Assembly: GCA_934307065.1 (NCBI GenBank)
Contig: CAKRCD010000015.1
Location: 1 to 47,112, forward strand
Source of the DNA: an uncultured Bariatricus sp.
GTDB taxonomy: Bacteria > Bacillota > Clostridia > Lachnospirales > Lachnospiraceae
Length of the DNA: 47,112 nucleotides
Direction of reading: 5' to 3'
Numbering within the stretch: position 1 is the first letter of the stretch; each line of letters opens with the position of its first letter. This document shows, one piece after another, positions 8,629 to 17,418 of the stretch. Both the position numbers and the translations under genes were made by a program. Under the pieces are notes generated by a model. The model saw only the letters and a list, made by a program, of their open reading frames with translations, did not search any database and was not told the origin of the DNA.

Positions 8629-9687
8629 TTAGCACATTTCTTTTTCTCTGAAAAAGCTTACATCGGTTGGATATACATAGGAACGCCCGATTTCGTGCAG
8701 CAGAACTACCTTCAACTGATTATTCAGATTCTTTTTGTCAAGCTTCATGGCTTCTGTCAGTTCACACATTGGAATATTGGCTTCTGTAGGAAGTCCATAG
8801 GACTTAAGGACTTTGCAAATCCGTTCTGCGCTTCCGGCCTTTGTCAGACCCTTTTCTTCCGCAATCTTGGTAATCTGATACATTCCGATTGCAACGGCCT
8901 CCCCATGGCTCTCTCTTTCATAGTGGTAATACTGCTCAATGGCATGTGCCAATGTATGTCCAAAATTCAATAGAATTCTTTCACCGAAGTCAAACTCATC
9001 TTCTTCTACAACGATTCGCTTGATATCCACGCAGGCAGCAATTACTTCTGTCATCCGTTCTTTCAGTTTTTCATAAGAACTACACGCTTCTAATTCATCA
9101 AATAGTGCTGCATTCTTGATACAGCCGTATTTAATCACTTCGCCCATCCCATCAATCACATATCTTTCCGGAAGGGTATCCAATACATCCGGGTCAATAA
9201 GAACCATCTGCGGCTGATAAAATGCACCCACTAGATTTTTTCCTTCCGGAAGGTCAACTGCTACTTTCCCGCCAACGGAAGAATCTACCTGCGCCAGAAT
9301 AGAAGTAGGAATCTGAACAAACTTGATTCCTCTTAAATAAGTAGCTGCTACAAATCCGGCCAGATCTCCTACAACTCCACCTCCTAAGGCAACAATCAAA
9401 TCGGTTCTGGACATCTTTGCTTTTAGAAGTTGGCTGTACAATCCCGGCAATGTATGAATGCTCTTAGATGGTTCACCGTGTGGAATCACAATATCATAAC
9501 ACTCAAACTTTGCCGACAGAATCTGTTTCAACCGTTCTCCGTAATAAGAATAAACCCGGTCATCCGAGATAATCATAATCTTTTTTCCCTGATAAATCTC
9601 AGAAATCCGTTCTGCTGCCTGACCTAGCATTCCTCTTTCTATATAAATCGGATAGCTGTGTTCTTTTAAATTCACAATCATTTTCAT
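8629..9687 (-). CDS. aroB: 3-dehydroquinate synthase
   Basis: Second shikimate-pathway step: closes DAHP to 3-dehydroquinate using NAD and a divalent metal. The NAD-binding [13 protein letters not shown], the DSSVGGK motif and the metal-binding histidine region [13 protein letters not shown] are present. The start is set at ATG 9687 ([10 protein letters not shown], 352 residues), because AGGTGA lies 5 nt before it; a GTG at 9696 directly after the aroF stop is the alternative. It is the second gene of the T-box-controlled aroF-aroB unit. Confidence 0.95.
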   Translation of the reverse strand: MKMIVNLKEHSYPIYIERGMLGQAAERISEIYQGKKIMIISDDRVYSYYGERLKQILSAKFECYDIVIPHGEPSKSIHTLPGLYSQLLKAKMSRTDLIVALGGGVVGDLAGFVAATYLRGIKFVQIPTSILAQVDSSVGGKVAVDLPEGKNLVGAFYQPQMVLIDPDVLDTLPERYVIDGMGEVIKYGCIKNAALFDELEACSSYEKLKERMTEVIAACVDIKRIVVEEDEFDFGERILLNFGHTLAHAIEQYYHYERESHGEAVAIGMYQITKIAEEKGLTKAGSAERICKVLKSYGLPTEANIPMCELTEAMKLDKKNLNNQLKVVLLHEIGRSYVYPTDVSFFREKEMC

Positions 9688-9696
9688 ACCATTCAC

Positions 9697-10710
9697 CTAG
9701 ATATCTTTTCCTATTACCTTTGCAATTTGAACAACTTCTTTCATCAGGTTACTGTATTTTTCCGGTTTCAATGACTGACCGCCATCACAGAGTGCATATT
9801 CCGGATTGTTATGTACTTCAATCATCAGTCCGTCCACACCTGCTGCCACTGCTGCCTTTGCCATTGGTTCTACTAACCACCATTTTCCTCCTGCATGACT
9901 TGGATCCACAATGATTGGAAGGTGGCTGCGCTGCTTCATAACCGGAATTGCCTGAAGGTCCAACGTATTTCTTGTATAAGTTTCGAATGTACGGATTCCT
10001 CTTTCACAGAAAATGACATTTGGATTTCCGGCTGCCATGATGTACTCTGCTGACATTACCCATTCTTCGAAAGTAGCATTCAATCCTCTCTTAAGCAGGA
10101 TTGGTTTCTTTGTCTGACCCAGCTTCTTCAGAAGGTCGAAGTTCTGCATATTTCTTGCACCAATCTGAATCAAATCCACTTTCTCATCAAATAATTCTAA
10201 ATATTCAGATGACATCAGCTCTGTACAGATTGGTAGTCCCGTCACTTCTCTTGCCTTACAGAGATATTCCAGTCCCTGGACACCAAGTCCCTGGAAAGAA
10301 TATGGGCTGGTTCTTGGCTTGAATGCTCCGCCTCTTAAAATATTGGCTCCAGCCTCTTTGACAGCCTTGGCAACTTCAACAACCTGTTCTTCTGTCTCTA
10401 CAGAGCAAGGGCCTGCTATCATAGCCATATGTCCGCCACCGACTTTCACGCCTGCCACATCTACAATAGTGTCTTCCGGATGGAATGCACGATTTGCCAG
10501 TTTATACGGTTCCTGCACATGCATAACCTTCTCGACACTCTTATCTACTTCAAACAATCTTGGATCTACCTTCACGGTATCACCGATACATCCGATAATC
10601 GTCAAATCCTTACCTATGACGGTATGTACTTCCAGTCCTTTAGCACGGACCATATTCTCCACTCGTTTTACATTTTCCTCACTTGTCTTTGGTTTTAATA
10701 CAATAATCAT
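9697..10710 (-). CDS. aroF: 3-deoxy-7-phosphoheptulonate synthase (DAHP synthase, type I beta)
   Basis: First committed step of aromatic amino-acid synthesis, joining PEP and erythrose 4-phosphate. The core motifs are AGPCSVE, GGAFKPRTSPYSFQGLG and a C-terminal DPSHAGGK. The N-terminal 70 residues (MIIVLKPKTSEENVKRV) form the ferredoxin-like regulatory domain seen in the Thermotoga-type enzyme, so feedback inhibition by aromatic amino acids is plausible. The start at 10710 has GAAAGGA upstream and gives 337 residues; an open extension to 10809 runs into the T-box terminator and is rejected. Its transcription is governed by the T-box leader just upstream. Confidence 0.95.
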   Translation of the reverse strand: MIIVLKPKTSEENVKRVENMVRAKGLEVHTVIGKDLTIIGCIGDTVKVDPRLFEVDKSVEKVMHVQEPYKLANRAFHPEDTIVDVAGVKVGGGHMAMIAGPCSVETEEQVVEVAKAVKEAGANILRGGAFKPRTSPYSFQGLGVQGLEYLCKAREVTGLPICTELMSSEYLELFDEKVDLIQIGARNMQNFDLLKKLGQTKKPILLKRGLNATFEEWVMSAEYIMAAGNPNVIFCERGIRTFETYTRNTLDLQAIPVMKQRSHLPIIVDPSHAGGKWWLVEPMAKAAVAAGVDGLMIEVHNNPEYALCDGGQSLKPEKYSNLMKEVVQIAKVIGKDI

Positions 10711-10752
10711 AATTGAAATCCTTTCTGCTACTATTGAATATAAAAATAAATA

Positions 10753-10779
10753 CAAAAAAACCTCTGCATCACGCAGAGG
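10753..10779 (-). terminator. T-box attenuator terminator
   Basis: On the minus strand a CCTCTGC / GCAGAGG stem with a 5-nt loop is followed by seven T. The T-box element just 5' of it would form the competing antiterminator when an uncharged tRNA is bound. Confidence 0.92.
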
Positions 10780-11053
10780 ACGAAAGAAATCTATACTTCG
10801 TGGTTCCACCTCAATTCGCAGACACTTCGCAGTGACTGCCTCAGCAGGTACGCCAAATGGTTATACCCTTGCAGATAACGGCTGCTTCCGGAGATGCCTA
10901 CTCATAATAAATTATGATGTTCAGCACTCTACTCCAAGACGAATTCAATATAACTACTTGTATCCTCTTCCACCAGACGAGGACTCTCTGTGACCTCTCG
11001 TTATACCTACTATTTCTCTTCATCGCATTTCAACAGTAGACTTAGTTAACTTG
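10753..11053 (-). promoter_or_regulatory. T-box riboswitch leader of aroF-aroB
   Basis: An uncharged-tRNA-sensing leader of about 300 nt. The T-box proper reads GGTGGAACCACG on the minus strand (10810-10799), just before a terminator stem. Stem I features are visible: an AGAGAAATAGTAG stretch, CAGAGAG, the distal GGTGGAAG loop, and a GTATAAC/GTTATAT helix closing the specifier loop. After that helix comes GAATTCGTC, so the specifier triplet is probably TTC (10943-10941), a Phe codon, which fits a DAHP synthase gene. Against this, the bulge reads TGGA, which would pair with a U73 discriminator, whereas tRNA-Phe normally has A73. T-box identity is firm; amino-acid specificity is inferred. Confidence 0.93.
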
Positions 11054-11059
11054 TGCTAT

Positions 11060-11088
11060 ATGATAACTCACTTTTTTTAAATTGTCAA
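11060..11088 (-). promoter_or_regulatory. Promoter of the T-box-aroF-aroB unit
   Basis: A consensus TTGACA (11088-11083) and TATCAT (11065-11060) are 17 nt apart on the minus strand. It begins within 10 nt of the aroE stop codon, so aroF-aroB is transcribed separately from aroE. Confidence 0.88.
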
Positions 11089-11096
11089 TGACCTTA

Positions 11097-11963
11097 TCAA
11101 TGGAAATATTTCTGTTTAATTGCATCAACCGGCATCTTCTGCCCTGTCCAGAGTTCAAAAGATGCCGCTCCTTGATAAAGCAGCATATTCAGACCATTCT
11201 GTGTCTCACACCCTGCCGCCTTTGCTTTTTTCAGAAGTAACGTTTCTTTCGGATTATAAATGGCATCAAACACATAAAGGTCTTTCCGGAAAACACTGTC
11301 ATCCGTAATGATACAACTGTCCATCTGTGGTGCCATTCCAACCGAAGTTCCATTTACCAGAATTGTACTTTCCTCAATTTCCCTTTTCAGAAGATCCGGG
11401 TCTGAAAAATCATGTAAATGTAAATTACATCTTGTTTCTTCTTTCAATATCTGAATAATACGCTCTGCCCTTGTAAAAAAGGCACTGCGTCTGTTGAATA
11501 TGGCAATTTCAGCCACTCCGTCAAGTGCCGCCTGCACCATAATAGCCGCCGATGCTCCGCCTGCTCCTAGAAGTGTCATCTTCCTGCCGATGATATCTTT
11601 TCCATCCTCTTGCACTGCACGCATAAATCCGATTCCGTCCGTGGTATACCCCTTTAATACACCATTTTCATTGACGATGGTATTCACTGTCCCGCCAATT
11701 CTGGAAGCTGTTGATAATTCGTCTGCCAACCCGCACATCTTATTCTTATTTGGCATTGTCAGATTAAAACCCCTGACTCCGAGCACTTTTAAACCTTCTA
11801 CTGCTGTCTCCAGATTCTCTGTCCCTACATCAAATGCAAGATAAGCGTAATCTAACCCCAACTGTTTGAATGCTTCATTATGCATCATTGGTGAAATGCT
11901 GTGTGCCACAGGACTTCCAAGAAGTCCTGTAAGTCTTGTATGTCCTGTAATCTCGTATCCCAT
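11097..11963 (-). CDS. aroE: Shikimate dehydrogenase
   Basis: Reduces 3-dehydroshikimate to shikimate with NADPH. Substrate-site motifs are SPVAHSISPMMHNEAF near the N-terminus, NLTMPNK (catalytic Lys) and GYTTDGIGF (catalytic Asp); the NADP-binding LLGAGGASAAI follows. At 288 residues it is slightly longer than E. coli AroE (272). It lies just downstream of the deacetylase gene on the same strand and directly upstream of the T-box leader. The ribosome binding site (AGAGAAG close to the ATG) is weak. Confidence 0.95.
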   Translation of the reverse strand: MGYEITGHTRLTGLLGSPVAHSISPMMHNEAFKQLGLDYAYLAFDVGTENLETAVEGLKVLGVRGFNLTMPNKNKMCGLADELSTASRIGGTVNTIVNENGVLKGYTTDGIGFMRAVQEDGKDIIGRKMTLLGAGGASAAIMVQAALDGVAEIAIFNRRSAFFTRAERIIQILKEETRCNLHLHDFSDPDLLKREIEESTILVNGTSVGMAPQMDSCIITDDSVFRKDLYVFDAIYNPKETLLLKKAKAAGCETQNGLNMLLYQGAASFELWTGQKMPVDAIKQKYFH

Positions 11964-12048
11964 TTTCTTCTCTTTCTGTTTCTGTTTGTAATAAGTATTG
12001 GAATTTCTGTGGCAAACTACAATTCCGAAATTGCTCTGTCTTTTTTTA

Positions 12049-13227
12049 TTACTCTGTCTTTTTCCAGAAGCCGAAATACTTTTCTCCGTTTTCCAGCTTT
12101 ACCCCACGGGCTTTTGCCATCTCACTGACTGTTACAAGCTTATAGCCCTTCTCCTGCAGTGCAGGAATCAATTGAATTGCTGCCTCCACGCTCTGCTCGT
12201 GGATGTCATGCATAAGAATAATATCTCCATCTTCTGCATTCGTCAGCACATTCTCTATGGTTGCATTTGCATCCTTTGTTTTCCAGTCCAGTGTATCCAC
12301 TGACCATAGAATCATCGGCATACCTACATTCTGTTTCACGTTATCATCCACTGCACCATATGGCGGACGAAGCAGGGTTGCCGGACTTCCTGCAGCATTT
12401 TCTATTTCACCATTCGTATTATTGACCTGCCCTTGGATTTCCTCCGGAGTAATCTTGGTAAGCTGCGCATGGTCATAGGAATGGTTACCAAGCTCACATC
12501 CAACCTCCAACATCCGCTTTACTTCATCCGGATACTTCGGTACATTCTTTCCTACCATAAAGAATGTTGCATGGGCTCCATACTGTTCTAAAGTATCCAA
12601 AAGCGTTGAGGTATATTTACCCGGTCCATCATCAAAAGTCAGGGCAATCATTGGCTGATTATAAGCCTCCTCAGCAGCCTGTTCTAATTCTTCTTCATGT
12701 TCCTTATCGATTTCTTTCACTGTAAAGGTCCCATTTTCTGTATGAACTGCTACTTTATCCAGCCAGTCTGTATTCAGCGGTGTCGACACGGCACTGGTCA
12801 GAACCGCAGAAATCGGATATTCACCCACTTCTGTTCCATCGCCATCTGATTCCAACGTATACCCTGATCCATTCTGTAACTCATCTATTAAATCCTGAAT
12901 GGTATAATCGGTCTCCTCATCCAATATAACGGAGGTATCACCTTTGCAGCTTACCTTTGCAGTAAATACTGGTTTTTCTTCTCCCACATACATCTGCGCA
13001 TCCTGGACAATCAGATCAATCTCTACCACTTTATCTTTAAATAAAGCTGTTGCTCTCGTTCCAACCAGAATGAGAAGCAGCACTGCAACAAAGATTCCAC
13101 CTATCCCCCATACAGAAATATGTCTCTTTGTTCTTTTCTTCCATCTTCTTTTCTGATCTGTGTTTCTTAAACGTCTTGCTCTTTGGCGTCTTAGCTTCCA
13201 ATTATGTATCTTTTGCTCTATATTCAT
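12049..13227 (-). CDS. Membrane-anchored polysaccharide deacetylase (CE4/NodB)
   Basis: Probably removes acetyl groups from peptidoglycan or another cell-surface glycan outside the membrane. From the ATG chosen here there is a basic cytoplasmic N-terminus rich in Arg/Lys, one membrane segment (SVWGIGGIFVAVLLLILVG, about residues 38-56), then an extracellular region of about 130 residues without a recognised domain, then NodB. The catalytic motifs are TFDDGPG (motif 1), HSYDH (metal His), RPPYGA, WSVDTLDW and ILMHDIH. The start is uncertain: in-frame ATG codons at 13260 and 13227 both have weak binding sites, and 13227 is preferred. It is separated from serA by a terminator. Confidence 0.9.
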   Translation of the reverse strand: MNIEQKIHNWKLRRQRARRLRNTDQKRRWKKRTKRHISVWGIGGIFVAVLLLILVGTRATALFKDKVVEIDLIVQDAQMYVGEEKPVFTAKVSCKGDTSVILDEETDYTIQDLIDELQNGSGYTLESDGDGTEVGEYPISAVLTSAVSTPLNTDWLDKVAVHTENGTFTVKEIDKEHEEELEQAAEEAYNQPMIALTFDDGPGKYTSTLLDTLEQYGAHATFFMVGKNVPKYPDEVKRMLEVGCELGNHSYDHAQLTKITPEEIQGQVNNTNGEIENAAGSPATLLRPPYGAVDDNVKQNVGMPMILWSVDTLDWKTKDANATIENVLTNAEDGDIILMHDIHEQSVEAAIQLIPALQEKGYKLVTVSEMAKARGVKLENGEKYFGFWKKTE

Positions 13228-13386
13228 CTTCTGTGTATCTTCTTTCACTATATTTACATTCATTATAAGATAACTGACCTTGATATTCAACACGAGTACT
13301 TATTAAATATTATGTCATTTCTGTAAATATTTGTAATATCTTCTACAAAAAGTATCTGGTAACTTTTTGCAAAAGCATGTATCAAC

Positions 13387-13420
13387 CTAAAAAGGATTCT
13401 CCATACCGGAAAATCCTTTT
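13387..13420 (-). terminator. Terminator after serA
   Basis: A 12-bp stem (AAAGGATTTTCC with GGAGAATCCTTT on the minus strand, including a G-T pair) is followed by TTTTT. A second small hairpin (CAAAAAGT / ACTTTTTG, 13346-13369) lies between it and the deacetylase gene. Confidence 0.85.
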
Positions 13421-13431
13421 CTATTGACTCT

Positions 13432-14595
13432 CTATTTGATTATACGCACACGGCATACACCTTCCACTCCACTTAACTCCTGTTCGATTTCTGCAGTCAC
13501 ATCGGAATCTACATCAATCATAGTGTAAGCATATTCGCCTCTGCTCTTGTTGATCATATTTGCAATATTCACATGTTCCTTCGTCAAAATTGCAGTAAAC
13601 TGTCCAATCATATTCACCATATTTTTATGAAGAACGGTAATCCGGACTTTTTCACGGATTCCCATCTCACAATTTGGATAATTCACGGAATTATGAATGT
13701 TTCCGTTTTCCAGATAATCACGGATTTCTTTCGCTGCCATCACTGCGCAATTGTCTTCTGCTTCTGCGGTGGATGCACCAAGATGTGGAATCACAATGGT
13801 ATTTGGTGCCTTCACAATCTCAGGAGTCGCGAAATCTGTCACATAACGTTTCACTTTTCCGCTTTTAAGTGCCGGAATCACTGCTTCGCTCTTTACCAGC
13901 ACATCTCTTGAGAAATTCAGAAGCACTACCTTATCTTTCATCATACCGATTGCTGTTTCATCAATCATTCCTTTTGTAGAATCCATAGCCGGTACATGAA
14001 TGGTAATATAGTCGCATTCTTTGTAAATTTCTTCCACACTCTTTGCATGGTAAACATCCTTTGAAAGTTTCCATGCCGCCTCTACAGATATATATGGGTC
14101 ATACCCATAGACTTCCATTCCAAGCTGAAGCGCTGCGTTCGCAACCAGGGCACCAATCGCTCCAAGTCCGATAACACCAAGCTTTTTGCCTGTAATCTCA
14201 CATCCGGCAAATGCTTTCTTTGCCTTTTCCGCAGACTTCGCAATGTTTTCGTCGTCTTGATTTGCTTTTACCCAGTCAATACCGCCTACAATATCGCGGG
14301 ATGCCAGAAACAATCCTGCAAGCACCAGTTCCTTTACACCGTTTGCATTGGCTCCCGGTGTATTGAAAACCACAATTCCTTTTTCCGCACATTTATCCAG
14401 CGGAATATTATTAACTCCCGCCCCGGCTCTTCCGATTGCTTTCAGTGTTGCATCAAACTCCATCTCATGCATTCCGGCACTTCTTACCAGAATAGCATCT
14501 GCGTCCTTGATTTCTTCTGTCTTTGTAAAATTCTGTCCTAAGCCATTTAATCCAATCTGTGCAATTGGGTTCAGGCAATAATATTCATATCCCAT
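13432..14595 (-). CDS. serA: D-3-phosphoglycerate dehydrogenase
   Basis: First step of serine synthesis. The Rossmann motif GLGAIGALVANAALQLGM lies at about 143-160, the catalytic Arg is in NFSRDVLV and the catalytic His in IPHLGAST. Residues from about 315 form a C-terminal ACT domain (VRITVLHKNMVNMIGQF...), so serine feedback control is possible. At 387 residues it lacks the intervening domain of the longer enzymes. Its ATG overlaps the serC stop (TAATG), which indicates translational coupling, and it is the last gene of the leuB-ilvD-ilvB-serC-serA operon. Confidence 0.95.
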   Translation of the reverse strand: MGYEYYCLNPIAQIGLNGLGQNFTKTEEIKDADAILVRSAGMHEMEFDATLKAIGRAGAGVNNIPLDKCAEKGIVVFNTPGANANGVKELVLAGLFLASRDIVGGIDWVKANQDDENIAKSAEKAKKAFAGCEITGKKLGVIGLGAIGALVANAALQLGMEVYGYDPYISVEAAWKLSKDVYHAKSVEEIYKECDYITIHVPAMDSTKGMIDETAIGMMKDKVVLLNFSRDVLVKSEAVIPALKSGKVKRYVTDFATPEIVKAPNTIVIPHLGASTAEAEDNCAVMAAKEIRDYLENGNIHNSVNYPNCEMGIREKVRITVLHKNMVNMIGQFTAILTKEHVNIANMINKSRGEYAYTMIDVDSDVTAEIEQELSGVEGVCRVRIIK

Positions 14596-15677
14596 TACAC
14601 ATTTTCCTCCTCGAAGTTCTTCATAAATGCTACCAGTGCTTCCACACCTTCATAAGGCATGGCATTGTAAATACTTGCGCGCATACCACCAACAGTTCTG
14701 TGCCCCTTCAGGTTTTCCAGTCCTGCTGCCTTTGCCTCTTTTACAAATTTGGCATCCAGTTCTTCATCTCCGGTCACAAAAGGTACATTCATCAAAGAAC
14801 GGTCTTTTTTCTCCACTGTTCCTTTAAACAATTTACTCTCATCTAAGAAATCATAAAGAAGTTTCGCTTTCTTCTCATTGCGCTCCTTCATTACTTCCAG
14901 ACCACCCATTTTTTTCAGCCATTTAAACACTTTACCGCAAATGTAAATACCATAAGCCGGTGGTGTATTGTAAAGAGATTTTGCGTCTGCATGGGTCTTA
15001 TACTGCAGCATGGTCGGTGTGCCCGGGAGCACATCTTCTGTAATCAAATCTTCCCGAATGATCACAATGACGGTTCCTGCAGGGCCGATATTTTTCTGGA
15101 CTCCACCATATATAATACCATATTTGGTCACATCTACCGGTTCTGACAGGAAGCAGGAAGAAACATCTGCCACAAGAGTCTTGCCCTTGGTATTCGGAAG
15201 TTCCTTATATTTGGTTCCGTAAATGGTATTGTTTTCGCAGATATATACATAATCTGCATCTTCTGAAACCGGAAGGTTTGAGCAGTCCGGTATGTAGGAA
15301 AAGGTCTTATCTGCTGAGGAGGCAATCCGATTTACTTTTCCATATTTTTCTGCTTCTGCCGCAGCTTTTTTTGCCCACTGTCCTGTAATGATATAGTCTG
15401 CCACTTTGTTTTTCATCAGATTCATCGGAATCATGGCAAACTGCTGGCTTGCACCGCCCTGTAAGAACAGCACCTTATAGTTGTCAGGAATGTTCATGAG
15501 CTCACGTAAATCCTGCTCAGCTTCTGTGATGATCGTCTCAAAAGCTTTGGAGCGATGACTCATCTCCATAACGGACATTCCCGTACCTCTGTAGTTTAAC
15601 ATTTCTTCTGCTGCTTCTTTTAGTACCTCTTCCGGCAATACGGCCGGTCCTGCTGAAAAGTTGTACACGCGTTCCAT
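14595..15677 (-). CDS. serC: Phosphoserine aminotransferase
   Basis: PLP enzyme that converts 3-phosphohydroxypyruvate to phosphoserine, the step after SerA. The N-terminus VYNFSAGPAVLPEEVL is diagnostic, and DVSSCFLSEPVD then YGGVQKNIGPAG carry the PLP-lysine region. The start is set at ATG 15677 (MERVYNFSAG, 360 residues), with GGGGA 6 nt before it, rather than the ATG two codons upstream. It follows ilvB by 43 nt and overlaps serA. Confidence 0.96.
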   Translation of the reverse strand: MERVYNFSAGPAVLPEEVLKEAAEEMLNYRGTGMSVMEMSHRSKAFETIITEAEQDLRELMNIPDNYKVLFLQGGASQQFAMIPMNLMKNKVADYIITGQWAKKAAAEAEKYGKVNRIASSADKTFSYIPDCSNLPVSEDADYVYICENNTIYGTKYKELPNTKGKTLVADVSSCFLSEPVDVTKYGIIYGGVQKNIGPAGTVIVIIREDLITEDVLPGTPTMLQYKTHADAKSLYNTPPAYGIYICGKVFKWLKKMGGLEVMKERNEKKAKLLYDFLDESKLFKGTVEKKDRSLMNVPFVTGDEELDAKFVKEAKAAGLENLKGHRTVGGMRASIYNAMPYEGVEALVAFMKNFEEENV

Positions 15678-15720
15678 AAACATTCCCCTTTCTCATTTTT
15701 ATTTTCTTTTTGGTATTGTT

Positions 15721-17400
15721 TTATTGTTTTTCCAAATCTTTTTCATCAAAAGCATCACTGATCGGTGCTCCCGGAGCCACCATCGGCCATACTTTGTCAT
15801 CACTGTCAATCTGACAGTCAATCAAAACCGGTCCTTCACACTGTAATGCCTTTTCAAAGATTTCAGAAAAATTTTCCTTTGTTGTTGCACGGTAGGCTGT
15901 TGCCCCCATTGCTTCTGCCAGCTTCACGAAATCCACTCCGTCGTTCAGCACGGTTGCAGAGTAGCGCTGTCCATAGAAAAGTGTCTGCCACTGTCGAACC
16001 ATCCCAAGTACATGATTGTTCAGTACTACCTGGATAATCGGAATATTGTAACGTGCTGCTGTGGCAATCTCATTCATATTCATACGGAAACATCCATCTC
16101 CGGCAATATTGATAACCGTTTTATCCGGACATCCCATCTTGGCTCCAATCGCAGCTCCAAGACCATATCCCATGGTTCCAAGACCACCGGATGTAAGTAA
16201 CTGTCTTGGTTCTTTAAATTTGTAATACTGTGCCGTCCACATCTGATGCTGCCCTACTTCGGTTGTCATCAGAGCCTCTCCATTTGTCTGACGGTAAATT
16301 TCTTCAATGACAAATGGTCCGGTCAAAGATTCTTTCGAATAAGTCATTGGGTACTGTTTCTTATAATTCTGAATCTTTTCTACCCATTTATCATGATGCT
16401 GCTGCATCAGCTTTCCATTGATTTCACCCAGAACTGCCTTGATGTCTCCAACCAGTCCCAGGTCCACCATAATATTCTTGTTAATTTCAGCCGCATCTAT
16501 ATCTATCTGGATAATCTTTGCATTTTCTGCAAATTTCGATGCATTTCCGATGACACGATCCGAGAAACGGGAACCAATTACGATTAACAAATCGCATTCA
16601 CTGACTCCGTAATTTGAAGTTTTGGTTCCATGCATTCCAAGCATTCCCGTATACAAATCACTGGTTCCCGGATAAGCACCTTTTCCCATCAGGGAATCAC
16701 AGACCGGAGCGTGCACTCTTCCTACAAACTCTTCAATTTCTTCGTTTGCACCGGAAGAAATTGCGCCGCCACCTACGAAAATATAAGGCTTCTCTGACTC
16801 CATGATCATCTCGATTGCTTTATCAATTTCCTGTTCTGAGACAACTTCTTTGCATTTATCCACCAGCTCAATAGAAACCGGCTCATATTCTGCCATCTTT
16901 GCAGTCACATCTTTTGGAATATCCACAAGTACAGGGCCAGGTCTTCCCGACTGTGCAATCACAAAGGCTTTACGGATAGTCTCTGCCAGCTTATTGACAT
17001 CTTTTACCATAAAATTGTATTTCGTAATCGGCATAGTAATTCCGGTAATATCAATTTCCTGAAAACTGTCTTTACCGATTAACGGTACACCTACGTTACA
17101 GGTGATTGCCACGATTGGAATGGAATCCATAAATGCGGTTGCAATTCCTGTTACCAGATTGGTGGAACCGGGACCGCTTGTAGCAAAACATACACCGACT
17201 TTTCCAGTAGCGCGGGCATAGCCGTCTGCTGCATGGGAAGCTCCCTGTTCATGGGAAGTCAGGATATGCGTAATCTCATCACTATGCTTATACAACTCGT
17301 CATATACATTTAAAATGGTTCCTCCCGGATAGCCGAACACGGTATCGACACCCTGTTCTTTCAAACATTCTATCAGTATTTCTGCTCCATTTAACTGCAT
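15721..17400 (-). CDS. ilvB: Acetolactate synthase, large (catalytic) subunit
   Basis: Thiamine-diphosphate enzyme that makes acetolactate or acetohydroxybutyrate for branched-chain amino acids. The catalytic Glu51 is in SHEQGASHAADG, and the ThDP-binding motif runs GDGCFRMNMNEIATA to VVLNN in the C-terminal third. At 559 residues it is full length. No small regulatory subunit (ilvN/ilvH) is in the window, so it is either encoded elsewhere or absent. It lies 18 nt downstream of ilvD and 43 nt upstream of serC in the same operon. Confidence 0.95.
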   Translation of the reverse strand: MQLNGAEILIECLKEQGVDTVFGYPGGTILNVYDELYKHSDEITHILTSHEQGASHAADGYARATGKVGVCFATSGPGSTNLVTGIATAFMDSIPIVAITCNVGVPLIGKDSFQEIDITGITMPITKYNFMVKDVNKLAETIRKAFVIAQSGRPGPVLVDIPKDVTAKMAEYEPVSIELVDKCKEVVSEQEIDKAIEMIMESEKPYIFVGGGAISSGANEEIEEFVGRVHAPVCDSLMGKGAYPGTSDLYTGMLGMHGTKTSNYGVSECDLLIVIGSRFSDRVIGNASKFAENAKIIQIDIDAAEINKNIMVDLGLVGDIKAVLGEINGKLMQQHHDKWVEKIQNYKKQYPMTYSKESLTGPFVIEEIYRQTNGEALMTTEVGQHQMWTAQYYKFKEPRQLLTSGGLGTMGYGLGAAIGAKMGCPDKTVINIAGDGCFRMNMNEIATAARYNIPIIQVVLNNHVLGMVRQWQTLFYGQRYSATVLNDGVDFVKLAEAMGATAYRATTKENFSEIFEKALQCEGPVLIDCQIDSDDKVWPMVAPGAPISDAFDEKDLEKQ

Positions 17401-17418
17401 TCGTGTTTTCCTCGCTCT

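Noticed and set aside
8491..8973. 160-codon plus-strand open frame
   Set aside because: It runs through the prs/aroB terminator and antisense to aroB, and has no ribosome binding site.
10711..10809. N-terminal extension of DAHP synthase
   Set aside because: It would be translated from the T-box terminator and antiterminator region; the downstream ATG has its own binding site.
10319..10993. 224-codon plus-strand open frame
   Set aside because: It is antisense to aroF and to the T-box leader, both of which are strongly supported.
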